This document shows, one piece after another, positions 34,420-46,180 of a stretch of DNA of 64,000 bases. Where the stretch lies: contig JAOVFP010000017.1 of the NCBI GenBank assembly GCA_025738555.1, positions 434,001-498,000 of the forward strand. Reading direction: 5' to 3'. Every line of letters starts with the position of its first letter. Position 1 is the first letter of the stretch. A program made the position numbers and the translations under genes. The notes under the pieces are model-generated. The model did not search any database, was not told where the DNA came from, and saw nothing but the letters and a program-made list of their open reading frames with translations. The DNA is from Cyathus striatus. Taxonomy: Eukaryota; Basidiomycota; Agaricomycetes; Agaricales; Nidulariaceae.

Positions 34420-35325
34420 ACCTCAAGCGTACCCATCTACTATATTGTGAGTATCTTACCTTTAGTTTGCAATGCAGTACGGTAATAGTCTGGCTAGATA
34501 GTGTAGAGCAGGCAAAATGCCTGCGATGCGATTCAGGAATTATCCGACATATCAAGGTGTTCCAAATCCGATTACGTAATCACGCATCACGCATCATTGA
34601 TGTGTCCGTACGCGTTCCGCTCGTCTCAACCTGTCCTCTCCTTCCCGCTCGCTCTCTTCGTACTATCCTCAAATTATACCTCTTCGTTCACCGTTCCGAC
34701 ATTATACCCAACTCCTGCGACACGTCGAACTCTCAAAATAGCTCCAACATCGGCACCGACACCAGACCCTGATGTTTGGAAAACTTGTCTCCTCGCAAAC
34801 CTCAACACATTGGACTATCTTACTGAGTTTCCTATTTATTTCTAATGTTTCACACTTTTCCTTTTACATCCTCCATCCGATATAATTACTCTTACTTATT
34901 TTAGATTTATTGGTTTTTCTAGTATATAAATCTCTGTAGTTATTCTACAAAAATAATCAAGTTTACTCCCTCCCGCCTTAGAACACCCCAGATCGGACGG
35001 ATGTCTCGATCGACTCGCATATTTATTCTTTGACTAGGTACACCCAACCGACTAACCACCTCTTCAATAGATGAGGGATGTGTCATAGTGACTCAGTACA
35101 TACTTACTTATGAACAAAGTGGACAAATATAGAGTAAAATTATGAGATTATTCAAGTTTCATAGTTGCAGATTGTAGGCCTCTGAACTTGGTATCGTTCT
35201 CTACAGCCACTAATCAAACCAAGGCCCTTCGCTTATTTAAAACCACCTCCAAACGATTTTCAAACGACACACATAGAAACCGACAACACAGATACTAATT
35301 TAACATTTGCTGAATTCACCAAACA
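34420..35325. repeat. Non-coding region sharing sequence with 60015-60560
   Basis: About 34485-35080 matches the left part of the TIR element at 59807 in order. Both have GTAGAGCAGGCA, TTACGTAATCA and CTTAGAACACCC, followed by an ACGGATG and CGACTCGC block. The frames in it (34467-34845) have no recognisable domain. The right end borders the stop of the DAHP synthase gene at 35326, so its 3' untranslated region lies at about 35150-35325. Confidence 0.5.
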
Positions 35326-38300
35326 CTACACATACCCACCACCCTGCAACTCCGAATACAAAACATCGCTCTTCGTATCCGTTTTCTTCCCCTTCCTTTC
35401 CTTCTTAAAATGGTTCGAAATCAAAAATGCGACATCTACAGGGGTCATTAACCAAACCTCCTCGAAGGACAGAAATGCAAAGAAACCCACCAAGACTCTG
35501 CTCGAAGTTCAACCGAGGATCACAGAAGGACTTGAATGAAAAATCAATACGTCACCCGCACGAACAAGACCCAAAAAACCGCACCTGATATCTCAACCCT
35601 AGCTCATCCTCACTAAGTTCCATACTCCCCCCAAGACACTCGGTAACACTGAACCCCTCATCATTAAGCTCTCCCGTAAACTCGAGACTGACCCCACCCA
35701 AGCGCGAGCCATTGGCGGTATGAATGCGAAGACACGACGTGAGCTCGTCAATGATGGTACCAAAGTTCCGCGTTTTCAATCCGCTACTTGAAGTTAACGT
35801 GCTACGGAAAAGGATTACAAAAGAAAAGAAGGTGAGTAAGATAAGGAGATAAAGAATATGAATAAAGAACCACGCAATTCATATAAGGAAGCGTTCGATA
35901 AAGGACAGATAGAGTCAAGATAGACATGAATAAATAAAAGAGGATGTAATAACTCCCGGAAATCAAGAAACAGTTCTGCATCCCTGTTCAATAAAGGACA
36001 GATAGAGTCGCGATAGACACGAATAAACGGATGTAATACATATCCGAGAATTAAAAATCAAAAATGAAGAAAAGAAACAACCGCTATCCAAGAGCGCAAC
36101 GAAAGAACAAGCGGGAAAGCAATATGTAGTGCAGATCACAACTGGAACCTCTCAGCAACCGCGCATCTGCATTAGAAGGCCAGCGTGCAATATGGAAAGG
36201 AAGGGAATGGAAAAAGAAGGGAAAGGAGCAGGGAGGGAAGGGAGGGAAGGGAAGGGGGAAGGGAAAGGCGAAAGGAAGGGAGGATACTCACTTTCCATGC
36301 ATGGGATCGCATATCCACGCCACGGGATGCCCTGACTTCCGAACGGCAGCAATGTGCCCTGGAAGATACCCATCGATCTATAAGAAAAAAGAATAGACAA
36401 GGACAAGGTTAATCTGAACTCAATTTTGTTTCTTTTTCCAAAAGGAAACCGAAAAATCGAAAAATAACGCTCACTTTCTTGGCTCCGTACCGCGTTATCA
36501 ATGTAACTCGTCCAGCCTCCTTATCAGGATTCACGACTATCAGTCATAGTCAAATCAGCACGCACAGTCCTCGAGAGAATGGGAGAAACATACTATCCAA
36601 TAATCGAACGAGCTCCTCATCCTCCATGCTAGGCCCGACTTTAATCCCAATAGGATTCCTAATCCCACGGAAATACTCCACATGGGCGCCCGTAATCTGT
36701 CTCGTCCGGTCTCCAATCCACAAAAAGTGCGCACCGACATTGTAAGCGGCTTTAACACTCTGAGGGGCGTTGGAAGTATCGCTTTTCGGAGTCCCTGGAA
36801 CGGATTGCGAAACAGTCGAAGAAGGCACCGCAAACTCGCGGGTGAGAGCTTGCTCATAGCTTAACATAAGTCCTTCGTGACTACCAATAAATACATTAGA
36901 AACCCGTTCAAAAGGAAAGAAAGGCAATGCAGAGAAAGATACCGTTCACCGTGCGCATATAGAAACGAGAGTGAAAAAAAGCGGAAATGACACAAAAACA
37001 AAAACACTTAAATTCTCACCTAGTATAAAAGTCAACTTCGCCGAGTGTTCCACGCCCGCCGCCCTGTTCATACGAAGCACCCGATTCAGCCCCGATGGTG
37101 CGGCTAAAATCTAGTGCATCGGACAAGCCTTCTACGATCCCTTCAAACTCGCGGCTATCATATGATATTAATTATCGTTATCATTAGTATTTTCTTTGAT
37201 ATTCTCCCCGTGTGTGGCATGGAGAGGAGGAGGGGGAACGTACCGTAAAGAAGGCGAGCGTACGTGTGTGAGTGACCAGTCGCGCGGGTGGTGTAGCGAT
37301 GCGAAACCTGACGTAAGGAGGCTGCGCAAGTAGTTTAGCGTAGTTGATGAGTGGAAGTATGCTCTGCACGCCAGGAAATTGGGGTTTAGATATGGATTAT
37401 TGAGGGTACGAGATAAGATGTAATGAATGAGATATACCTTAAAAGTCGTTCTGGATCTGGAGTACGGTCGTCAGGGTCCAATCTACCCCCCATGTTAGAG
37501 ATACATCCCACCAGGTTCGCGGGACGCATAGGATATAAAACTCACCCATTAACATTATCGCCTCTGTTGTGAGGAGCAAAAGATAAAAGGCAAAAACAAA
37601 ATATTAGAACGCAGAATACAAAGAAAGACGCCACTAAGTGATCGGCCGAATCAAAAGGACCAGCCAGTGGTACATACCTGAAGCTTAGAACCTCCCGATC
37701 ACCAATTTTTTCGAAGTTGCTGCTTCGTGGTTTAGCGTATTGGCCAGCTATACGCCCGATGCGGATCTGCTCGGAGAAGAAGTAATAGGTAGTGTATTAG
37801 TGGGCCGTTTTTGCCGAGGTTTAAGGATAGACGTACGACTGGTAGACGGGCCCCCCAGATGAGAACGAGGGAGAACGAGAGTATGAGTCCTATTTTGTGA
37901 GTTATGTTCTCCTGTTTATTGTTCATTGTGTGAGTAAAGAGGGTGAGGGGGAGTATAGGGCGGTGGTTACGTACATGCGTACAAGCATCGAAACTTTCGG
38001 CACAGTCGCCTGCGTGGAGGAGAAACGCCTCGTTTCGTTGCACAAGTCCTATTTGATAGCGAAGCCTTTCAATCTAATGTTTTCTCTTAGTATGAGCGAG
38101 ATTCGCAGTACATTGCCGCAGGGTGGATGGTAGAATGTGCACGTACCTCTGATGGCGTCACCATCGGTGGTAACGTGGCGATTTTTGAGAGAACTCTGGT
38201 GGATATGAGCAACGATTAGATCCGTAAAACGTGGCTTGCTTACTTTTCATGATGGGCTTTATCTGGATACACGACGTCCTAGCTCATTCGTATGAGCACC

Positions 38301-38386
38301 GCTACCCAACTACAGGGCAAGCTGCAAGAGCCTACCTGAGCGACAGGCTTGTGCTTCCAGGAGTCGGGAGCCCAGTTCTGTTGCAT
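35326..38386 (-). CDS. Class II 3-deoxy-D-arabino-heptulosonate 7-phosphate synthase
   Basis: First enzyme of the shikimate pathway: phosphoenolpyruvate plus erythrose 4-phosphate to DAHP. Sixteen exons in frame give 505 residues: 38386-38336, 38278-38244, 38195-38147, 38073-37975, 37911-37837, 37766-37678, 37563-37546, 37482-37438, 37363-37244, 37154-37020, 36880-36594, 36536-36475, 36377-36292, 35801-35585, 35530-35491 and 35435-35326. All introns are GT-AG. Class II blocks appear in order: [36 protein letters not shown] (metal-ligand Cys near residue 69), [63 protein letters not shown] (His near 382), TECLGGS and FCDPRLN. The start ATG lies just before NWAPDSW, as in relatives. Exon 7 has only 18 bases. 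Exact exon edges are my reading of the sequence. The gene looks intact. Confidence 0.92.
35880..36060 (+). repeat. Tandem repeat of about 95 bases inside a DAHP synthase intron
   Basis: ATAAAGGACAGATAGAGTC occurs at about 35899 and again at about 35993, followed in each by a GATAGACA.GAATAAA block and GGATGTAATA. It lies in the 490-base intron 13 (36291-35802), which also has a purine-rich run of GGGAAGG type at about 36195-36280. This intron is much longer than the other introns of the gene. Confidence 0.7.
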
Positions 38387-38907
38387 GTTCTGTGGAAGTT
38401 ATCTGGAAGATGGTAGACTCTGGCGAGAATGGCGGGCTTAGAAGAAAGGAATAGCGTCTGAGGTAAAGAAAGTGGCCGTTGGCGAGCGCAGAAACAAAAT
38501 CCTTGCCAGCGGGCTATCGATCGATCTTGCGCTAGGGCCGGATATTCCCGAATCCCCACAACAACAAGCAGCCGACTGCAGTTTTGCAAGAAAGAAGAAA
38601 CTTGGATTTCATTTCGCTATTCTCACTTTGAGCTCCCTAGTTTTATTCTATAGAATATCCAAAAGCTTTACTTCAGAGTCGTATTAGGCGTGTCGACAAG
38701 TAAAATCCAATACTCCGTACATCCGTCGAAAGGGATCAAACGAAGCACCCGCAATGCCTTAACAACTCGCCCTTTTTAGCTTTCAGAAGTCCGCTATTCC
38801 AGCATGCATGGAAACCACACGGACTTTCCACCCGCGATATGGTCTAATGTAAATATATAAATACCCGCCCTTGCTAGGCCTCTCTTTATCCTATCTTCAC
38901 CACTGGT
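38387..38907. promoter_or_regulatory. Divergent promoter region of DAHP synthase and STE14
   Basis: The two genes start 521 bases apart and point away from each other. AATATATAAATAC at 38851-38863 is a TATA-like box about 45 bases before the methyltransferase ATG. No specific regulator site was recognised. An 85-codon frame on the minus strand covering this area is a by-product. Confidence 0.5.
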
Positions 38908-39651
38908 ATGTCGACAGCACGCGTTGTATTCATCACTCTTCAGGCGTTCTGCCATCATTTGGCGCTTACCCCTCCTCGTCCGACGCCGCCTAAGGGGAGG
39001 TATCATACCGAGCAGATGTATATTCTTCAAATTGCACCCCTTATATTCAAGGTATTTCATCCCCCCTTCCACCTCCAGATCACACTAACACCCCAGCAGT
39101 GCCACCAATACTTCGCCTGGCTCTGCGCCCTCTTCGAAATCCTCTACTACCTGCACACAACCCTACCCCTCCCATCGCCACATCCCTCCTTCCCCTCACT
39201 AATTTGCCTCCCACCCCAGTCAAACGTCCGCCTGACCCCCACATTCCTCTTCGGCATCCTCGCAGTCCTCCTGGGAACCTACATCCGTCTGGACTGCTTC
39301 AACACCCTCGGGGACATGTTCACATTCGATCTAACAGTACACCCCCACCACCGCTTAATCACAAGCCGGTTCTACTCCTACGTGCGCCATCCGGCATATA
39401 CAGGCTCAATGCTCCTTGTCATTGGACTTACGTTGTCCAATTTAACACGCGGAAGCTGGTTGAAGGAGTGTGGACCCCTGCATGCGCCTGGTAGTGCGAT
39501 TGTTGTGTGGACGCTGTGGTGGTTGTGGACTTTTTGCGTGGGTGTTAGTCGCGCTGATGCTGAGGATAAACAGATGAGGAAGTTGTTTAAGGAGGAGTGG
39601 GAGGCGTATGCTGCTTCTGTACATTGGTGGTTTTTTCCTGGGTTGATTTAG
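38908..39651 (+). CDS. STE14: Isoprenylcysteine carboxyl methyltransferase
   Basis: Integral ER-membrane enzyme that methylates the C-terminal prenylcysteine of CaaX proteins such as Ras and mating pheromones using S-adenosylmethionine. The frame is open for 247 codons. Within it, 39052-39096 has a GTATTT start, a CTAAC branch-like site and a CAG end, so it is probably a 45-base intron (232 residues after splicing). Removing it joins LQIAPLIFK to QCHQYFAWLCALFEILYYL, which fits the family. Hydrophobic segments are followed by the conserved core RFYSYVRHPAYTGSMLLVIG and the C-terminal LFKEEWEAYAASVHWWFFPG, where the Arg-His-Pro and Glu-Glu-Trp residues are expected. Length and order match the basidiomycete family. 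It is divergent from the DAHP synthase gene and in the loop of the inverted duplication. Confidence 0.88.
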   Translation: MSTARVVFITLQAFCHHLALTPPRPTPPKGRYHTEQMYILQIAPLIFKVFHPPFHLQITLTPQQCHQYFAWLCALFEILYYLHTTLPLPSPHPSFPSLICLPPQSNVRLTPTFLFGILAVLLGTYIRLDCFNTLGDMFTFDLTVHPHHRLITSRFYSYVRHPAYTGSMLLVIGLTLSNLTRGSWLKECGPLHAPGSAIVVWTLWWLWTFCVGVSRADAEDKQMRKLFKEEWEAYAASVHWWFFPGLI

Positions 39652-40874
39652 TATGTAAGTGTGTTTTTGGTTTGTTCTTAGGGTAGGTGGCTGATGATGT
39701 GGTAAGATGAATAAAGTCGTTCGATGTTAAAATGGGAAGAAGAGTTGGACTCCCCTCCCTATCCCCTGCACCCCTTTCGGGCACGTACATCCTAACCATT
39801 TGCATACTTTGGACGTTGGTACACTTGGACTCTTTATGATATACTATTCAGTGTTAATGACATCGCTTTTGGAACATCTCCTACTCAAATTCCTAAGCGC
39901 AATTAACGAGCCACAAGTGAATTCCAGCGAACACTTATCCCTCCAACAGTTCCAACAGAAACCTCAAGAAGCGTAGCATCGTCCGGATCCAAGTATACTC
40001 ACACTTTCAAATGAAAAGCCTCCCATTTCCGTTCCCGTTTTCCGTTTCCGTTGGGGTGTAATAGTGGATGCATCGGCACGTATAAGTGGTCGTATGGAAG
40101 GAACTTGATTCTGAGTTTAACTGTTGAGCTTTGAGCTTGGACCTTGGTACGTTGCGGGCCGAGTTTATTGCCATGGATGAAATGCCTCTGTTCATTTTGC
40201 ATTGCTGGGCCTTATCTTTGGATATTCTATCCCCCTCTTTATTTCACACGCATTAAGCACCGCTCTTAGTTCCTGTATGTGACACTCCTCGGACATAGTA
40301 ATCACCGACAAACCGATTACGCAGAACAGGAACCTCCAGCACGCTCCCAGAATTCACATTAGAATTCCACGTCTACAGTAAACCGTACCAATTACACAAC
40401 ACGTTTCCATCGTATCATCTTACCGTTCCAACTGGTTTCTATCGAATATCGTGTATACCGTAACACAGTGTATTATCTATATATCCTAGGAGCTGAGGGG
40501 GTCAACAGGGTGTAAACTCTGAAGCTGAAGCCGTGGACCGACTTTTAAGCTCGGGATTTAGAAGCGCGGAGTTGGCAGTGTATTAAGTACTATCTATGCA
40601 CTTTGGGTGTTCCGGTGGATAGTTATGTGATACGTCAGTGGCTGATGCCACGGAGTTCACTTAGTCCGAATGGTATAGATGTGATGTACTGAGATTTGAA
40701 TCAATCTGATGTGTACAGATTATTGGTTATTAGGTTTATAGACTGAGATGAATGGGCGGTTTGTGGCTTCATTTGATACATGAAAGATTTCGCTCAAACG
40801 CTCAGTTAGCGATATGCTATAACCTAACGATGTTACATACAATGCACATATTCATGACAACAAAACGACAAATA
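39652..40874. other. Intergenic region between STE14 and the right-arm F-box gene
   Basis: CpG-normal with no gene I can support. It holds the converging 3' ends of the methyltransferase and the F-box gene, and marks the inner border of the right arm of the inverted duplication. Confidence 0.35.
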
Positions 40875-42133
40875 TTACATATCAACAAACGGATATAACG
40901 CACTATCAAGAAATATTATACCCCTTTCATAACTCCTAGGAAGCCATCTTAGAATTGGCGGTTTAGAGCTAATCCTATCCCACTGCATCAACTCAGCCCC
41001 CAACATAATAACCAGCTTATTCAACCCTCCCAATACCGAAAGCAAAACGTCCAACTCTTCCCAGTGCGCTGGATCCGAATTGGATATAAATTCAAGAACT
41101 GGAAAAGCAGCTTTAATGATGATCACTTGCAGATTATTTTCTTTGTGTTCCTTGGAGAGTATTTGAAGGGCGAAGTGGAATGGCTTTTTTAGTGTGAAGT
41201 TAGCGAAGAGTTTGATTGTTCGGAGGTTTGGTAGAATGCTATGTCGATGTTGGTTACGTCGTCTACAAGGTGATAAGATTTCGAATTATGTCAGGTTAGA
41301 ATAAATCACGTACCTGGGCGTTTACTACTTTCCGGAAGGTCGAGCGTAATCAGAGAATTGGAGCACTTTTTCGTAATCTCTATTGCTAGCGGTATATCGT
41401 AGGACGTCTTCACTTCCAATGTCTGTAACGTGCAGCTTGGAGACAGTAAATTGTTGATAAATGCGTCTGTGTTGTCTGGAATGACAAAGCGCAGTGATAA
41501 ATAGGTAAGAGATCGTCCTTGGGGTATGATTTCAAGTCGGCCCCTTGGAAAGTGGTATTTTTGATCTTCGAAGGTGATGGACGTAAGGTTAACGGTAGGA
41601 ACACATCCTATCCATTTCAATGAAAGTGGTGAGAGATTGACAATGTTTTCAAGTGTCAAGATCTCGAGAGTTGAATTAGCGACCACGTCTGCGAAAGCCC
41701 GTTTGAGCTCGGGTGCAAAAACGTCGAAGTTGTAACTTCTATCGAATTTGATGGCCAACTCCTTGATGCCTTTGAGCATACCGAGAACAAGAAGAAAGCC
41801 AGGTTGACTAATAAGAAATGGGTCACTCCCACTATCACGGAGTTGTAATACACGGATGTAAGCCGCAAGCTCTGGAGTCGACATTAACGTCCTTTGAATG
41901 CGGAAATATTTTTTCAATTGGCGTTCTTTTCGCATGCCACACATCTTGACTGTACGATAGATGTGCCGACGGGACGCGTGTAGGAGTTTGTGACTTATCA
42001 AGGCGCATGTCAGGAGAGATTCCGTGTCGTCTCGTGATGCGATTTCGTCGATGATAAGATCGGCGATGTCCTGTGGTATGCGGAGCGTCATGGACCTGTT
42101 GGTTTCAAGTGCAATGTGCTGAAAATTAGCCAA
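40875..42133 (-). CDS. F-box protein, right-arm copy
   Basis: Exon 1 is 42133-41310 and exon 2 is 41238-40875 in my model (395 residues). The F-box is IPQDIADLIIDEIASRDDTE followed by LLTCALISHKLLHASRRHIY, near residues 18-65. Leucine-rich strands follow (LEILTLENIV, NLTSITFED, LTYLSLRF, LQTLEVK). The acceptor ACATAG followed by CATTCTACC aligns with that of the 33222 copy. The consensus-like donor GTACGT would break the frame, whereas GTGATT two bases later keeps it; this uncertainty is the same kind as in the other copy. It is probably a substrate-recognition subunit of an SCF ubiquitin ligase; the substrate is unknown. Confidence 0.65.
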
Positions 42134-42918
42134 TTTACTTGAGTTTCTCAGTGCCAGGAAGATTTCAGCAGGCTGTAGGAAATGTGGTGAACGAGGAATG
42201 AGGTGTGAAATGTACCGAAGTTGCCTGATTACTGATAATAATATATTGACATGTGATAATCGATCATTACGCGACAGTCCTTTTCTGTGGCACAGACGAT
42301 CACTCGGTTATCAGCAAACACGGCGTCTAAGTAGGTCTAGTTCGGACCCTGATGACAGGACAGCCCGCCGCTGTTTGGCGGGTTTAAATGTTCCCACATT
42401 GTATTAGTAATAGTAGTATGCGTATGCGCCAGAGTTGTGTCGGTTGTGGTACAGTGGTGTGAAAGGGCCAGAAGGACGTTGAATTAATTATTTAGTGTTA
42501 TCAAATTCAAGCAGTAGAGGATGTTGAAGACGGCACAGAGCTAAGCGAAGCTTGTTGGCGCTGTTCGCGTTAGTGTGAACTAGAACGTTTACATGGAGAA
42601 GCTCCTTGATTATGAGGCTGCAATTTTTAGAATGTAGTAGTACAACTGCGATTCTTTGGTATCCACTGAGTTAGGCCGTTATTAGAGAATGAACTTACTC
42701 GTAAAGCGTAAACAGAAGCGGAAATTGAAGTATTGAAGAAACAGAAGAAGCGCTGTTCCAATCCTGCCAACGGTCTGATGGCAATGGTGGTATACGTGTT
42801 CCCCAATTCACCAGTATAACGTTAGTAAACATATCCTAGGCAAGTTCGCAACAGATATGATCGACATTGAATGTTAACACTCACATAACCATATAGTAGC
42901 TGAAGGGCAAAACCATCT
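42134..42918. other. Spacer between F-box gene and unknown gene, right arm
   Basis: CpG-normal; contains the promoter of the F-box gene. No gene or RNA recognised. Confidence 0.3.
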
Positions 42919-43700
42919 TTAACTCGAGTAAGGGTGAGAAGACCTTATAACAATATATCCATAAGTCCCATATTCCCATTTGCTATTGGGGGCGTCTAGA
43001 TACCACATAAGTGGCTCTTCAATATTCAAATGATCGTGAATCAGCTCGCTTAAATCGGCCGGTGTAAGAGGATAAGTACGTCTCGTCGTAGGATGTTAGG
43101 AAAGCAAGTACAATCCCTGGCATGCCATAGGCAATACTATATTCCGAAGCTTTCTACCTAGCTTCTGCGCTATTTTCTTCTTATCCATCGATTTGACGTC
43201 CACTGGATCTGGGTTCTCCAACTTCGGCTTCAAAACAAGAAACCCTTTGTCTTTAGCAAGTTTGAAGAGCGATTCGTACTCTACGGGGATGCCAAACACG
43301 AACATGGGAGGTTGCCATCTCTTCCCAGGTTGAGCACGCAGCTCATCCGGAAGCTCTTTTAAGGGAAGTTTTTGGAGTACACGCCTACGCTACAGCTTTG
43401 AGGGTACAATGGTTAAACAGCGGTACTAAGCAAACTATAATTTGGTACTCTTACACGATGCGGCATTTTAAAATCGGGTAGGAAGTCTGGGTCAACGCCT
43501 AGGCTCATCAAATCCCCTCCCACGATTTCACGTGGTCTATTCCGGATATAGACCGACCACGAAACGTGAGAGTGTCGGAAAAATCGAGATCAGCATATTT
43601 GTTCAGACCTGGCCATATCTGGTCATGTAAGGCCGTCAGAGTTTGGGGGGGTCTATAGCCCTTAAGAATCAAGCAATAGTTGATCATAAGCATGATCAGG
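42919..43700 (-). pseudogene. Unknown protein, paralogue of 31784-32280, probably damaged
   Basis: Minus-strand order: HDQIWPGLNKYADLDFSDTL and TFRGRSIS (43640-43508), then after a one-base frame change GGDLMSLGVDPDFLPDFKMP up to a GTAAGA donor. After an intron comes RRVLQKLPLKELPDELRAQ and GKRWQPPMFVFGIPVEYES (about 43405-43250), a stop after GLYLLS at 43096, and in the same frame TYPLTPADLSELIHDHLNIE to a stop at 42919. The stop sits at the same place as in the left-arm copy. A possible first exon, MSRSNHGSKSKPTKGSLSPF, starts at 44364. With two breaks I call it a likely pseudogene, but an unrecognised intron over the stop cannot be excluded. Confidence 0.5.
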
Positions 43701-46180
43701 TATCGCTCAGCATGATGAGTATAGATAAGTCTGAAAAGAATGTATATAAAGTATAATACTGAGAACTATGATCACCAATGACATGGATAATCCAAAGGGT
43801 CAGGACTGATAATTGCATTCAGTGTATATAATGCAAATATGTTTTCTGTGATTCCCATTTATACCTATGGAAGGTATCAGCGCGGTAATATTGCATACAA
43901 TTAAATCTTCGAGGTAAAAAAAATCGTATTCATTCAAATTCATATAGCTGTACAACACATGTAACACAACTGTCGCCAGCAAATCTAATTCTGCTATTGA
44001 TCTCGGAAAACTCGTTCTCCAACCAATCCAAACCTTTGTCTTGGTCGAACGCAAGGCGAGCAAATTTTGAAGGGTGTTCGTCCTTGTGAGATTGATGAGT
44101 GCATCATCCAAGCATTCATATAATTGAACTCAGCTCACCATCAATCGTTGTTTACTTTTTGCTACATCAGTCATATTAACAACTTTCACGCTTCCAAGAC
44201 TAGTTGTTGGTTGCCAAGGTTGTGAGGGAGGCGGGGTATTGCGATTTCTAAGTACATATCAGCTATTCAGTTAGCATCATCGAGATATCGAGCACCACAC
44301 CAAAAAATGGAGAAAGGGAGCCTTTAGTGGGTTTGGACTTAGAACCATGGTTAGAGCGAGACATTGGGGGGTTTGTTACTTCAATACTTGTCCAGATTCC
44401 GACTCAATTATATACGTAGCGTGAACGTGTTGTGTAGTCGGGTCCATTGCGGGTCCATGTTATGTAATTAATTTTGGAGCATTGCTCCAACTCCAAGGAT
44501 GTATTAGCAGATTTGGGTGGAGGCGAGCTACGCAATTACAACATTCGAATGATAGCTTCTGTACACACCCCGCTGCAGGATGTGTCCATATAAAAGAAAA
44601 GTATTGTTAACCTTACAGCACCAAGACACACATTGAAAACCCTGGTCAACGCATTCAATGCATAGATGGTGGTCGGTCCCAGCCTGTCGAAACGTGTTGT
44701 GGAGTTAATGCAATGTACTTATGACGCTTGATCGAGCGCCAGAAACGGCGCTGCTCCAACAGATGCAAGCGAACTCATAAGGGAACATGAAGGGAACTGC
44801 ATTTGGCCGTTGATGTAGATATTTCGTATTTGACAGTGAGCGCTTGAGCGCTGAGTGCTGCATACGTGATGCATTCACGTGTTCGACGCCCTCGACTCTT
44901 TTTTATTCCTTCCACCACCTCACCATTCACCGCTCTCCAGTTCCCACCCTGTCTCATCCTCCAGTGAAACTCCTTCCATACCCCAGCCGGGCTCGAACAT
45001 CCCCTTCCAAATGCTTCTCAGTCTCCCCTGCAGCTGTGTCCTATTCTTCACAGGCGAAGCAGGATTCAGTCACCGTGCAATAGAGCCCACAACGAACCCA
45101 CAGCGCCAATCATCCGTACTCCTCCTCCCAATGGACTCTTCCCTTCTCGTGGCAGGTACGGCTTCCTCCTTCTCGTGGTTGCTCTCCAAACTCGCGCGAT
45201 ACTGTTCCTGTTTCACTTCCACACTCTCCCAGATGAAAGCACAGGCAGAGATACACCCTCGCGAGTAAACAGCCTAACCCGACATTGATACTAGTATTAG
45301 TACTTTGATTAGACACAGTGGCTAGGAGCTGTGAATGCATCTAACTAATTTTTATAAATAATAATATAATGCACGCTGCAAAGGATTTTTCAGTGGCTAC
45401 AGTGAACGACATGGGGGAATATGCAACATACATACTTAAAGGGACAAGCTTATAGACACAGATATATTACTGATATTTTTATTCAGATACATCTATCAGC
45501 TATGTATGGTATTTATCATGAGTGTATGACCTGGTAAATAACTGATATGATTGCCCGAAAAACGTTACAATACCTTACATGGTAATGTACGTTGCTTACA
45601 AGCCTAGAGCGTTAATGTTATGGGGTAATATCAGTTTCTGACCTAGAGTGTAAGTTCATTTATGGACTGATAAATGTGATGATATGGCTGGAAGTGAAGC
45701 CTGGTGAGCACTGATATGGCTGTCAGAATCGTAAGCAGCTTATCAGGCTATTTCGATTTTTCCGACAAGGGGCTTAGACGAAAGTAGGGAAAGTGAAGGG
45801 CAATGTAAAATAACGAAGTAAATCACACCTGTGGCCTCAGTTTCAACTCCAGCTCATGGAATTATGAGAGAGGAAATGTGTCCCAGTGTGAATGCCACCA
45901 TCCTATGTAAATTTTATGAATAAATAGTTAGCATATAGAAGTATACGTGCCAAAAGGTGCAGACAAATCTGTACCATTCAAATGCAAGAATGACTTCAAA
46001 TCTGACTTCATCAATTACTATGGGATGGCTTATGTAAGGGATCACTACATTTCGGATAAGTACTTGTTTGTTTGTTTTACATTGCCCTGTCAAAACCCCT
46101 ACTTTGGTACAAGACCGTCCACGCAAGCGAGGACGTTTTTGGATCGAGACTAGGTCAACGCCGACATATTCTTTTGGATC
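43701..46180. other. Right-arm intergenic region
   Basis: Besides the possible upstream exon of the unknown gene near 44364 and frames without domains (for example 44879-45268, Ser/Pro-rich), I see no supported gene. The stretch 45300-46000 is AT-rich with scattered CpG. Confidence 0.3.

Noticed and set aside
37732..38043. Separate small genes in the 35.3-38.4 kb region
   Set aside because: Isolated open frames here are pieces of the 16-exon DAHP synthase gene read into its introns.
35326..38386. Recent bacterial origin of the class II DAHP synthase
   Set aside because: Class II enzymes are known in fungi, and the many phase-consistent introns argue against recent transfer.
44879..45268. 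129-codon plus-strand gene
   Set aside because: Composition is Ser/Pro-rich with no domain, conserved intron pattern or matching copy in the left arm.
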